Positions 15,415 to 23,107 of a DNA stretch of 44,144 bases are shown here, in pieces (position 1 is the stretch's first letter; the number at the start of each line of letters is the position of its first letter). Source of the stretch: Capnocytophaga leadbetteri. GTDB taxonomy: Bacteria; Bacteroidota; Bacteroidia; Flavobacteriales; Flavobacteriaceae. A program made the translations under genes and the position numbers. Location: positions 1-44,144 of the forward strand of contig NZ_QBKG01000017.1 of the NCBI RefSeq assembly GCF_003054025.1, given 5' to 3'. Below the pieces are notes generated by a model. It saw only the letters and a list, made by a program, of their open reading frames with translations, ran no database searches and was not told the DNA's origin.

Positions 15415-16320
15415 ATGGCAATAACAGAGAGCAAAACTATTAAATACTTAAAATCTTTTTACATAAAAGATTACCTCATCATAGTGTTGGGGCTTATCTC
15501 TTATGCGGTAGGTATTACCGGATTTATAATGCCTAGCGAGATAGTAACCGGAGGTTTGGCAGGTATCTGCCTTATTTTGAACTACAAATTAGGGGCTGAC
15601 TTGGCTATCACTTATTGGATTATCAACTTCTGTTTGTTGGTAATAGGTTTTAAGGCAATGAGTAGGCAATTCACCTACCGTACCCTCATCTCTATTTCTA
15701 TCTTATCGACCCTAATATGGGCCGGAAAAGAGTACCTAATGCCTTACTTTATAGAACACCCCCCTTTGAGAGACGATTTTTTGAACGTAATAATGGGTGG
15801 GCTACTATGCGGTACTGGTTTGGGTCTGGTATATTCGGCTAATGGTAGTACCGGTGGTACTGATATTATAGGCTTTGTTATCACTAAATACTACAGTATC
15901 AGCATTGCGCGTATCTTATTAGTGGTAGACGTATGTATAGTGTTATCATCTTACTTCATCTTAGAACACAAAGATAATTCGCTTGAAAAAACCATCTATG
16001 GACTTGTGTTGCTACCGATGATGTGGCAAATGGTAGAGATAGTAATAAACGGTGCACGCCAATCGGTACAGCTGTTTATCTTCTCTAAACATTACGATGA
16101 GATAGCTACCCACATCAACAGTGAGTTAAAACGCGGTTGCACTATTATTGACGGTATAGGCTGGTACTCTAAATCATCACAAAAAATAGTGATAGTAATA
16201 GCTCGCCGTACTGAGGCAACTTCTATTTTCCGTTTGGTACGCACTATAGACCCCTCTGCCTTTGTGACCAAAACTAACGTAATGGGGGTATATGGCAATG
16301 GTTTTGATAAGCTGAAATAA
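15415..16320 (+). CDS. YitT family membrane protein (DUF161 plus DUF2179)
   Basis: 301 residues. Five or six transmembrane helices (about 18-215) carry the family motifs VGITGFIMPSEIVTGGLAG and STGGTDIIGFVI, followed by a cytoplasmic DUF2179 domain (about 220-298) with RGCTIIDGIGWYSKSSQKIV and DPSAFVTKTNVMGVYGNGF. The transport substrate of YitT proteins is not established. Length and domain order are normal for the family. It has its own promoter. Confidence 0.9.
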   Translation: MAITESKTIKYLKSFYIKDYLIIVLGLISYAVGITGFIMPSEIVTGGLAGICLILNYKLGADLAITYWIINFCLLVIGFKAMSRQFTYRTLISISILSTLIWAGKEYLMPYFIEHPPLRDDFLNVIMGGLLCGTGLGLVYSANGSTGGTDIIGFVITKYYSISIARILLVVDVCIVLSSYFILEHKDNSLEKTIYGLVLLPMMWQMVEIVINGARQSVQLFIFSKHYDEIATHINSELKRGCTIIDGIGWYSKSSQKIVIVIARRTEATSIFRLVRTIDPSAFVTKTNVMGVYGNGFDKLK

Positions 16321-16330
16321 AATATTTTTT

Positions 16331-16359
16331 TTGAGGTTTATAAAAAAGTAGTATATTTG
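16331..16359 (+). promoter_or_regulatory. Promoter of the DUF4293 gene
   Basis: TTG (16331-16333), 18 bases, TATATTTG (16352-16359), 21 bp before the ATG. Confidence 0.7.
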
Positions 16360-16380
16360 CGCGCTTAAAAAAAGAAACTT

Positions 16381-16749
16381 ATGATACAGAGAATACAAAC
16401 TGTGTATATGCTTATAGCAGGCGTAGTAGCTGCAATGACTATATTATTTGGTTTAGACTGGCTGCGCACATTGCTATTTGCTATCTCAGCAGTAGTGGCT
16501 CTTTACACTATATTCAAATACAAAAAAAGGAACCTTCAGCAATTGCTTAATTGGCTGAATATCGTTATAAATTTTACTTTACTAGGAATATTTGTATATC
16601 GAATGCTAAACTCATCTGGAGAAGGTATTATTTCTGAGAAAGGTGTTGGGGTTTTCGTACCCGTGCTTTCTATCGTTTTTTTGTTTTTAGCCAATAAGGC
16701 TATTAGGCGGGACGAGAAGCTCGTAAAATCAGCAGACCGATTGCGATAG
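16381..16749 (+). CDS. DUF4293 family small membrane protein
   Basis: 122 residues with four predicted transmembrane segments (about 8-23, 28-45, 55-75 and 88-105). The N-terminus MIQRIQTVYMLIA and the C-terminus NKAIRRDEKLVKSADRLR are the conserved ends of DUF4293, a Bacteroidota-specific family of unknown function. In relatives the loop between helices is longer, so this is a compact version. It has its own promoter and is followed by a clear terminator, so it is monocistronic. Confidence 0.88.
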   Translation: MIQRIQTVYMLIAGVVAAMTILFGLDWLRTLLFAISAVVALYTIFKYKKRNLQQLLNWLNIVINFTLLGIFVYRMLNSSGEGIISEKGVGVFVPVLSIVFLFLANKAIRRDEKLVKSADRLR

Positions 16750-16780
16750 ACCTATAATCTTAGTAGTGTTGTGCGTTGAG

Positions 16781-16816
16781 AAAATCCTAAGTTTTATTAC
16801 TTAGGATTTTTTTTAT
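16781..16816 (+). terminator. Terminator after the DUF4293 gene
   Basis: AAAATCCTAAG (16781-16791) pairs with CTTAGGATTTT (16800-16810) around an 8-base loop, then a T run. Confidence 0.9.
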
Positions 16817-16887
16817 TTAGCAGTTTGCCATTAGCTATGAGAGTGTTAAATTATTGTTAATTTTTTAGTGAGATAGTGAAAAAGTTG

Positions 16888-16895
16888 TACCTTTG
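16888..16895 (+). promoter_or_regulatory. -7 element for the HYC_CC_PP gene
   Basis: TACCTTTG, 8 bp before the ATG at 16904, implying a near-leaderless mRNA. No TTG at the expected spacing. Confidence 0.55.
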
Positions 16896-16903
16896 CCCTC
16901 GCA

Positions 16904-17350
16904 ATGAAAAAAATAGTTATCAACATATTATTATCAATCCTCATCTTGTTTAGCAATTCAGGATGGGCGGTTACTTTTCATTACTGCCAAGACCAATTAG
17001 CATCAGTTTCATTAGACTATGCTTCTGCACTGATAGTAGAAGATGATGATGCTTGTGCTTGTGCTACAATGGACGATTGCTCCGGTGGTGATGAAGATGA
17101 CAATAGTGATGATAATAAAAAATGTTGTGATAATACTTCAGTTGCCTCTTCGACTTCTGATAGTACTTCGGTAGTAAAAGCATTTAAATTGGAGTTACAA
17201 TCATTTGTGCTTCCTACCTCTTGTATTCCTTCATCTGTAGAAGAAGTGATAATTTTGACTACTGCTACAAAAAGTAGTCCTACTTCAGCGGTTCGTTTGA
17301 ACGCGCCCCCACTGTATGCGCTTTACTGCCAGCGTGTGTTTTATGCCTAA
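16904..17350 (+). CDS. HYC_CC_PP family secreted protein
   Basis: 148 residues with a signal peptide (about 1-22). The motifs that name this Bacteroidota family are all present: HYC (26-28), a CC pair (74-75) and PP (135-136, in APPLYALYCQ). Between them is a very acidic stretch (47-70, DDD and DEDD runs) with extra cysteines at 51, 53 and 59. The Cys/His/acidic content suggests metal binding. The gene heads a group with a TonB receptor and an HMA-domain protein, which supports a role in metal acquisition or homeostasis; copper is my guess only. Confidence 0.75.
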   Translation: MKKIVINILLSILILFSNSGWAVTFHYCQDQLASVSLDYASALIVEDDDACACATMDDCSGGDEDDNSDDNKKCCDNTSVASSTSDSTSVVKAFKLELQSFVLPTSCIPSSVEEVIILTTATKSSPTSAVRLNAPPLYALYCQRVFYA

Positions 17351-17430
17351 TAATTTTTCATTTTAAGAGGGTATTCAAAGAGTTCTACTTAATAATACAG
17401 ATAAGTTTTTTATAACTCAGTGATTATTAA

Positions 17431-17460
17431 CATCCCCCCTACCCCCTTCAAAGGGGGAGA
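17431..17460. repeat. C-rich/G-rich intergenic inverted repeat
   Basis: CCCCCTACCCCCTTCAAAGG followed by GGGAG: CCCCCTT pairs with AAGGGGG around two bases. Related G-rich text occurs at 43263-43281 and a C-rich stub at 38322-38331. It lies in the 197-bp gap between the HYC_CC_PP and TonB genes. Confidence 0.6.
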
Positions 17461-17547
17461 TGTGATGGTTAACATACACGAAAAACTTTTCGGATAACCT
17501 TCTACAATCCATTTTGATAGATTATTAACGCATAAAGAAAAAAATCA

Positions 17548-19797
17548 ATGTTAAGATATATTTTATTATGGGGATTACTACTCCCTCTGACTGCTTTTGC
17601 TCAACAATTTAGCAAAGGAACTGTAGTAGATGAAGCTAATTTGCCTCTTATGGGGGCGGAAGTGTATTGGAATGGTACCCAAATAGGTGTTTCGACCGAT
17701 GATAATGGTACCTTCACCTTAAAACGCACTGAAAATAGTAATACTTTAGTTATTAGTTATATAGGTTATAAGACAAAAACCGTAAAAGTAACTAACTCGG
17801 AAGTTCTACACATACAATTAGAGCCGCAATCGGCTTTGGAAGAAGTAGTTGTAACCCAAAAAAGGGCTAATACTATGAAATCGCAGTGGCAGGTAGCCAA
17901 CCTACACACTATGAGTAGCGGTGAACTACTAAAAGCTGCGTGCTGCAACCTTTCAGAAAGTTTTTCGACCAATCCGTCGATAGACGTGAATTTCTCTGAT
18001 GCAGTAACCGGTAACAAACAGATAAAAATGTTAGGACTTACCAGTCCGTATATACTTATGGCTGAAGAGAATATCCCTGCTATGCGAGGAGCTTCGCAAG
18101 CCTATGGACTATCATTTGTGCCAGGTACGTGGATTGAGAGCATACAGATAACCAAAGGTGCAGGAAGTGTTATCAATGGTTATGAGAGCATTTCAGGGCA
18201 AATAAACTACGAAATAGAAAAGCCTATTAATGCGCGTCCGTTTTTCTTAAACCTATACACTTCAGAAGATAGCCGATACGAGCTGAATGCTCATACCAAA
18301 GTAAAACTATCGGACAAATGGGCTACCAGTCTTTTAGCACACGGCAATGTACGTCAGCGCAAAAGCGACCACAACCACGATGGATTTATAGACAACCCTA
18401 TAGGTAACCAAATAAACCTACTAAACCGTTGGCAATATAGCAATGCCGAAAAGGGGTGGGTGAGCTTTTTGAACCTAAACTATATGAAAGACGAACGCCA
18501 AGCAGGGCAAATAGACTACAATCCGCTAACAGACAAAGGAACCACTAATGCGTGGGGTAGTGAAGTGAACTCTGAGCGTTTTACCCTTTCTAATAAAACA
18601 GGATATGTATTCCCAGATGCTCCTTATAAAAGTATAGGGCTACAGAACTCATTTCAATCGCATAGGCAAAATTCTTATTTTGGGTTGAATAGCTATGATA
18701 TACACCAAAAAAGCTGGTATGGCAATCTGATATACAACTCTATCATCGGCAATACTCAACACAAATTTGCTACAGGGCTTAGCGGTACTTATGACGATTA
18801 CAACGAACAGCTAACCACCTCTGCTCTGGCAGGCGATTTCTCGCGAATAGACCGCTCAGTAGGTGCTTTCTTTGAGTACACTTACGATAATTTGAGCAAC
18901 TTTAGCTTTGTAGCAGGTATACGTGCTGATAGCCATAACAACTTAGGTAACTTTATCACTCCACGCTTTCACTTGCGCTACAATCCTTGGAAACAAGCTA
19001 CCTTTAGACTTTCAGCAGGACGAGGCAAACGCGCTGCTAATGTGATAGCTGAAAATCAGCAGTTATTAGCTTCTTCGAGACAGCTACATATTATAGGAGG
19101 TGATGGCGGGAAGCTGTACGGTTTAAACCCTGAGATAGCGTGGAACTACGGAGCGAGCTTTTTGCAAGCCTTTAAAATATGGGGCAAAAATGCTGAACTA
19201 TCAGTAGATTTCTATCGCACTCATTTTGACAATCAGGTAGTGGTAGATTTAGACCACTCGCCTCAGCAAGCCTTGTTTTACAATCTCAATGGCAAGAGTT
19301 TTGCTAACTCGTTGCAAGCTGAAGTTAGTATCACGCCTGCGAAAGGTTTAGACTTTAAAGCTGCCTATAAGTACTATGATGTACAAACCCAGTTCACTAA
19401 AGGACAGTTAGAAAAAACGCTAACTCCTAAGCATCGCTGGTTTGCTAACATAGCTTATGAAACTGCTGATACCCACGAAAACAACCATTCGCAATGGAAG
19501 TTTGACGTAACCTTCAACTGGCTAGGTGAGCAACGATTGCCTACTACGGCTACCAACCCTCTACCCTACCGATTGAGTGATTACGCACCCTCGTTTGCTA
19601 CACTTAACGCACAGATTACCAGAGTATTTTCTAAAAAATTTGAGGTGTATGTAGGTGGCGAGAACATCACTAACTACAAACAAGCTAACGGCATATTAGC
19701 TGCTGATGCTCCTTTTGGCGCATATTTTGATAGTACTATGCAGTACGCTCCTGCTTTTGGACAAATGTACTACGCAGGACTGAGATTTAAACTTTAG
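17548..19797 (+). CDS. TonB-dependent receptor with carboxypeptidase-like N-domain
   Basis: 749 residues. Signal peptide (1-18), then a CarboxypepD_reg-like domain (about 20-95, with ISYIGYKTKTVKV), a TonB-box-like EEVVVTQKR, a plug domain (about 115-225, including KAACCNLSESFSTNPSIDV and ITKGAGSVINGYESISGQIN) and a 22-strand barrel ending in YYAGLRFKL with a terminal hydrophobic residue. A His-rich loop SDHNHDG (about 273-279) could touch metal. It sits between the HYC_CC_PP and HMA genes, so metal or metal-chelate uptake is likely; this is inference from context. Confidence 0.9.
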   Translation: MLRYILLWGLLLPLTAFAQQFSKGTVVDEANLPLMGAEVYWNGTQIGVSTDDNGTFTLKRTENSNTLVISYIGYKTKTVKVTNSEVLHIQLEPQSALEEVVVTQKRANTMKSQWQVANLHTMSSGELLKAACCNLSESFSTNPSIDVNFSDAVTGNKQIKMLGLTSPYILMAEENIPAMRGASQAYGLSFVPGTWIESIQITKGAGSVINGYESISGQINYEIEKPINARPFFLNLYTSEDSRYELNAHTKVKLSDKWATSLLAHGNVRQRKSDHNHDGFIDNPIGNQINLLNRWQYSNAEKGWVSFLNLNYMKDERQAGQIDYNPLTDKGTTNAWGSEVNSERFTLSNKTGYVFPDAPYKSIGLQNSFQSHRQNSYFGLNSYDIHQKSWYGNLIYNSIIGNTQHKFATGLSGTYDDYNEQLTTSALAGDFSRIDRSVGAFFEYTYDNLSNFSFVAGIRADSHNNLGNFITPRFHLRYNPWKQATFRLSAGRGKRAANVIAENQQLLASSRQLHIIGGDGGKLYGLNPEIAWNYGASFLQAFKIWGKNAELSVDFYRTHFDNQVVVDLDHSPQQALFYNLNGKSFANSLQAEVSITPAKGLDFKAAYKYYDVQTQFTKGQLEKTLTPKHRWFANIAYETADTHENNHSQWKFDVTFNWLGEQRLPTTATNPLPYRLSDYAPSFATLNAQITRVFSKKFEVYVGGENITNYKQANGILAADAPFGAYFDSTMQYAPAFGQMYYAGLRFKL

Positions 19798-19800
19798 TAA

Positions 19801-19887
19801 TTAGTCGCTAGTCGTTAGTCTTTAGTCGTTAGAATGTTGTCGCTTGCTAACGACTAAAGACTAAAGACTAAACACTAACGACTAAAA
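19801..19887. repeat. 7-bp tandem repeat array folding into a long hairpin
   Basis: Forward units TTAGTCG, CTAGTCG, TTAGTCT, TTAGTCG are followed by their complements. Bases 19809-19832 pair with 19847-19870 with a single mismatch, and 18 of those pairs are consecutive. The same repeat family lies at 39677-39725. It separates the TonB receptor gene from the HMA gene and may act as a processing or attenuation structure. Confidence 0.8.
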
Positions 19888-19926
19888 TAAGCAAAAATTT
19901 AATTCAACAAATAAAAAAAGAAAAAA

Positions 19927-20277
19927 ATGAAGACACGTATTTTATTATGGGTAGTTTTGAGTTTTTTAGGACTCGCTACTGTTAATGCACAACAGGCTCC
20001 TAATAAGAGCAAAAAAGTAACCTTTGCCGTAGGAGGTAATTGCGAACAATGTAAAGCCCGCATAGAAAAAGCCGCTTATAAAGTAAAAGGTGTGAAAAGT
20101 GCAAATTGGGACATCAAAAGCGGAAATATGACACTTATCTTTGACGAGCGCAAATGTTCAGAAGAAGATGTACAAAAAGCCATAGCCAAAGTAGGACACG
20201 ATGCTGGCAAAGAACGCGCTGATGATGAAGTGTACAATAAGCTACACCACTGCTGTTTGTATGAAAGATTACCATAG
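19927..20277 (+). CDS. Periplasmic heavy-metal-associated (HMA) domain protein
   Basis: 116 residues. A signal peptide (1-21, ending NAQQ) precedes an HMA domain (about 29-95) with the metal-binding GNCEQC (C39, C42) in a CxxC loop and the family's typical VKGVKSANWD turn. A second cluster, HHCC (107-110), near the C-terminus could be an additional site. HMA folds bind Cu(I), Zn or Cd; the CxxC without a Met lead does not decide which. It follows the TonB receptor after the repeat hairpin and probably receives metal in the periplasm. Confidence 0.88.
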   Translation: MKTRILLWVVLSFLGLATVNAQQAPNKSKKVTFAVGGNCEQCKARIEKAAYKVKGVKSANWDIKSGNMTLIFDERKCSEEDVQKAIAKVGHDAGKERADDEVYNKLHHCCLYERLP

Positions 20278-20340
20278 GCATTAGCGTTTTTCGGTATGAA
20301 TTTTGCTGTAAGATAAGAGAACACTAAATCATATAAAAAA

Positions 20341-20868
20341 ATGAAAAGAATAACTTATCTTATAATGCTAGGAGTTGCCTTAGTGCTAAGCTCTTGTGCA
20401 AGTGTGTATGTAGCAACTGATTACGACCGCCAAGCTGATTTTTCGACCTATAAATCGTTTGCTTTTTTTAAAGAAGGAGTAGATAAAGCACCTATTTCAG
20501 ACTTAGACAAAAAGCGTATTTTGCGTGCTATAGAAAAAAATCTGACCAGCAAAGGAATGGTAGTATCAGACAACCCTGACTTTTTAGTGAATATCTTTAC
20601 TCGTGAGCGCGAGAATGTAGATATTTACGACAACAGTCCGTATTATTGGGGCTGGGGTTGGGGCTGGGGACCTTTCTGGGGAGGAGCTACCTATAACGTT
20701 AGCAGAAATACAGAAGGCACTCTATACATAGAAATTATAGACGCCCGCAAACACGACTTGGTATGGCAAGGCAAGGGCTCTGGAGCGATACCATACAAAT
20801 CAGAACAAAAAGAGGAGGCTATTAGCAACTTTGTCAATAAAATATTAGAACAATATCCTCCTAAATAA
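20341..20868 (+). CDS. DUF4136 lipoprotein
   Basis: 175 residues with signal and lipobox LSSC (C19). The DUF4136 pattern is clear: YVATDYDRQADFSTYKSFAF near the N-terminus, PDFLVNIFTRE in the middle, and GTLYIEIIDARKHDLVWQGKG near the end. A YYWGWGWGWGPFWGG stretch (about 101-115) is the aromatic-glycine insert common in this family. The function is unknown; location is the outer or inner membrane leaflet facing the periplasm. The gene is 63 bp after the HMA gene and ends at a strong terminator. Confidence 0.9.
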   Translation: MKRITYLIMLGVALVLSSCASVYVATDYDRQADFSTYKSFAFFKEGVDKAPISDLDKKRILRAIEKNLTSKGMVVSDNPDFLVNIFTRERENVDIYDNSPYYWGWGWGWGPFWGGATYNVSRNTEGTLYIEIIDARKHDLVWQGKGSGAIPYKSEQKEEAISNFVNKILEQYPPK

Positions 20869-20894
20869 TTTAGAATTTTTGAATTATAAAAAAG

Positions 20895-20926
20895 GCTGCC
20901 AAACTAATATTTTGGCAGCTTTTTTT
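20895..20926. terminator. Terminator between DUF4136 and lrgB
   Basis: GCTGCCAAA (20895-20903) pairs with TTTGGCAGC (20911-20919); A run before, T run after, so it can serve both convergent genes. Confidence 0.9.
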
Positions 20927-20941
20927 ACATTTAAATATATT

Positions 20942-21637
20942 TTATGAAAAAAGTAAGTGTACAGCAGTAGGGGCTAATATAGCGGTAAAAATACCGTTGA
21001 AAATCATTCCGAGACTTGCGTATACTGCATATTTTTCGCTAAGATTAAAAGCCGCCATAATACCTAAGGCGTGAGAAGCTGTTCCTAAAGAAATACCCTT
21101 AGCCATAGGGCTTTTGATGCGAAACCAATTGAGGAATGTAATACCGAAAATATTGCCAAGAAAGCCTGTGGTCATTACTGCCATTACGGTAATAGGCGAA
21201 ATACCTCCCAGCATACGCGTTACCTCTAATGCAATAGGGGTTGTAACTGACTTAGGAGCTAATGAAATAGCAATATCATTAGAAAGGCCTAACCATTTAG
21301 CTACTAAACATACCGTAATTACTCCTACCAAACTACCTGCAAACTGAGAAACTACCAGTGGAATAAGTTGTTTCTTTATCTTTGAGATTTGCAAATACAA
21401 CGGAACACCTAAAGCTACTATAGATGGTTTCAACCAGAAATCGATATACTGACCGGCTTCTTCGTATTTTTCAGGCGAAATATCAAAAATAATAAGATAA
21501 GAAATAAGCACTAAAACTGTGATGAGCACAGGATTTAGGAATACAGAATTGTATTTTTTCTGTAAGAGCAATACCCCATAATAAAGAATAAAAGTTATGG
21601 ATAAAAGTAATACTTGATTTTCTGCTAAAGACTTCAT
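20942..21637 (-). CDS. lrgB: LrgB family membrane protein
   Basis: 231 residues, about six transmembrane helices. The family hallmarks are LAPKSVTTPIALEV (about 126-139) and GTASHALGI (about 184-192). LrgB works with LrgA in the CidA/LrgA holin-like system linked to murein hydrolase control and, in other organisms, to transport of pyruvate or plastidic glycolate. The start codon overlaps the lrgA stop by one base (TAATG), so translation is coupled. Confidence 0.92.
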   Translation of the reverse strand: MKSLAENQVLLLSITFILYYGVLLLQKKYNSVFLNPVLITVLVLISYLIIFDISPEKYEEAGQYIDFWLKPSIVALGVPLYLQISKIKKQLIPLVVSQFAGSLVGVITVCLVAKWLGLSNDIAISLAPKSVTTPIALEVTRMLGGISPITVMAVMTTGFLGNIFGITFLNWFRIKSPMAKGISLGTASHALGIMAAFNLSEKYAVYASLGMIFNGIFTAILAPTAVHLLFS

Positions 21638-21981
21638 TATTTTAATTTTTTACGTAGGAATTGATAAACGTGACCTGTAACTATAATCACTACTATAGTA
21701 CTGATAATAATAGATATAAAGATGGCTAAGAAGTTTTCGCCTATCTGTTTAAAATAAGCCATAATACCGATGCTAGGCGGCACAAAAAACAGTCCTAAAT
21801 TGGAAATAAGCAAATCGGAAAGGGCTTTAATAGATTGAAGTTTAATCCACCCTAAATGCAAAAAAAGTGTGAGAAAAAGCATCCCTATTATACTGGAAGG
21901 GAAAGGGATGTGAGTAAGAGCTACTATAAGTTCGCCCAAGCCCAAACAGCCAAAAACAATTGCAAAATAACGTATTAACAT
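21637..21981 (-). CDS. lrgA: CidA/LrgA family holin-like protein
   Basis: 114 residues, four transmembrane helices. The conserved IPFPSSIIGMLFLTLFL (about 25-41) and the loop LGLFFVPPSIGIM (about 63-75) identify the family. It is the first gene of a two-gene unit with lrgB. In Bacteroidota the pair is often unlinked to a two-component system, as here. A TAATTTTG -7 element lies 27 bp upstream. Confidence 0.9.
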   Translation of the reverse strand: MLIRYFAIVFGCLGLGELIVALTHIPFPSSIIGMLFLTLFLHLGWIKLQSIKALSDLLISNLGLFFVPPSIGIMAYFKQIGENFLAIFISIIISTIVVIIVTGHVYQFLRKKLK

Positions 21982-22007
21982 AAACTTTATTGATATAAAA
22001 AACGAGG

Positions 22008-22015
22008 CAAAATTA
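22008..22015 (-). promoter_or_regulatory. -7 element for lrgAB
   Basis: Reverse-strand TAATTTTG matches TAnnTTTG; no TTG at the usual spacing. Confidence 0.5.
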
Positions 22016-22054
22016 CTACATCTTTTTCAAAGAATATAAAAAACAGTGAAAAAT

Positions 22055-22085
22055 TTGCATTTAATATATTTTGTTTGTACTTTTG
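22055..22085 (+). promoter_or_regulatory. Promoter of the coiled-coil protein gene
   Basis: TTG (22055-22057), 20 bases, TACTTTTG (22078-22085). It overlaps the first codons of a longer frame beginning at 22046 and so places the true start at 22109. Confidence 0.75.
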
Positions 22086-22108
22086 CGAGGTTAAATAGAG
22101 TAGAAACT

Positions 22109-23083
22109 ATGAGTAACGAATATAATAAATCTATCTTTTCAGAACCTATAAATGATTTAGAAAAAAACGCACAATCAGTGCCTAATTATAATAGTTACGA
22201 CAATGAAGAACCCCCTAAAGGAGGAGGTATCTTATCTAAAATTATCATAGCTATATTGGCTTTGGCCACTGGAGGCTTAGGGTATTACACTTACCTGTTA
22301 AATAAGGATAGACTAGCTACTGAAAACGAATTGAATATACAGAAAAAACAGGTAATGAGCAACCTTGATATGCTGAAAAAAAGCTATGACAAGGCTGTTG
22401 CTACTAATAAAGACATAAGTGAAGACCTACTAAAAGCACGTGAGAAAATAACCAAATACATCGACTCGTTGCAAAATATGAAGGTTAATATTTCGGCTTT
22501 AGCTCGCTTTAAAAACCAAGCCTTTGCCCTCGCTAAAGAACGAGATTATCTGCTTAGAAAAAATGACTCGCTGACTCGTATCAACAAAGCTATCAGAAAA
22601 GATTTAGACAGTGTTTCTGTAAAACTGACCAGCACTTCAGCTAAAGTAGACTCGCTCTCGCAACAAGCTAATAAGCTGAAAAAAGTAGTAGAAGTAGGGG
22701 CTGCACTACAGATAGGAAAACTGACAGCTGAAGCAGTAAAAGGCAGTAAAAACAAAATAACAGACAGAGGACGCGCTGCTGAAAAAATAAGAGTATGTTT
22801 TACTGTAGGGGCTAACAAAATAGCTAAAACAGGAGGTAAAAACTTCTATATAAAAGTAAGTTCTCCCTCAGGTATCACTTTAGGTGCTAACGACAGTGCT
22901 TCAGAAGGTGATAACACAGTGAACTACAGCACTTCTACCCATTTTATCTACGACAGTAAGAGTGTAGATGTATGTGATTTTATAGCTAAAACTTCAAAAG
23001 AATTTGAGAAAGGTACTTATAAAATAACTATATACGACGACAAATTAAACGAAGTAGGCAGTACTGATTTAGTGCTAAAATAA
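22109..23083 (+). CDS. Single-pass membrane protein with long coiled coil and C-terminal beta domain
   Basis: 324 residues from the ATG at 22109; an ATG at 22046 precedes the transcription start and is rejected. A 40-residue acidic N-terminus is followed by one transmembrane helix (about 43-64), a long coiled coil (about 70-200, rich in K/E/L heptads) and a C-terminal beta domain (about 220-324) with KIRVCFTVGANK and DVCDFI, whose two cysteines could pair. Topology would put the coiled coil and beta domain in the periplasm. I recognise no named family. GH95 starts 24 bp later, so the two may share a transcript. Confidence 0.75.
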   Translation: MSNEYNKSIFSEPINDLEKNAQSVPNYNSYDNEEPPKGGGILSKIIIAILALATGGLGYYTYLLNKDRLATENELNIQKKQVMSNLDMLKKSYDKAVATNKDISEDLLKAREKITKYIDSLQNMKVNISALARFKNQAFALAKERDYLLRKNDSLTRINKAIRKDLDSVSVKLTSTSAKVDSLSQQANKLKKVVEVGAALQIGKLTAEAVKGSKNKITDRGRAAEKIRVCFTVGANKIAKTGGKNFYIKVSSPSGITLGANDSASEGDNTVNYSTSTHFIYDSKSVDVCDFIAKTSKEFEKGTYKITIYDDKLNEVGSTDLVLK

Positions 23084-23107
23084 CAAAATAATATATTACC
23101 AATATTT

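Noticed and set aside
22046-22108. Earlier ATG for the coiled-coil protein
   Set aside because: It lies upstream of and across the -33/-7 promoter, so it would not be in the mRNA.
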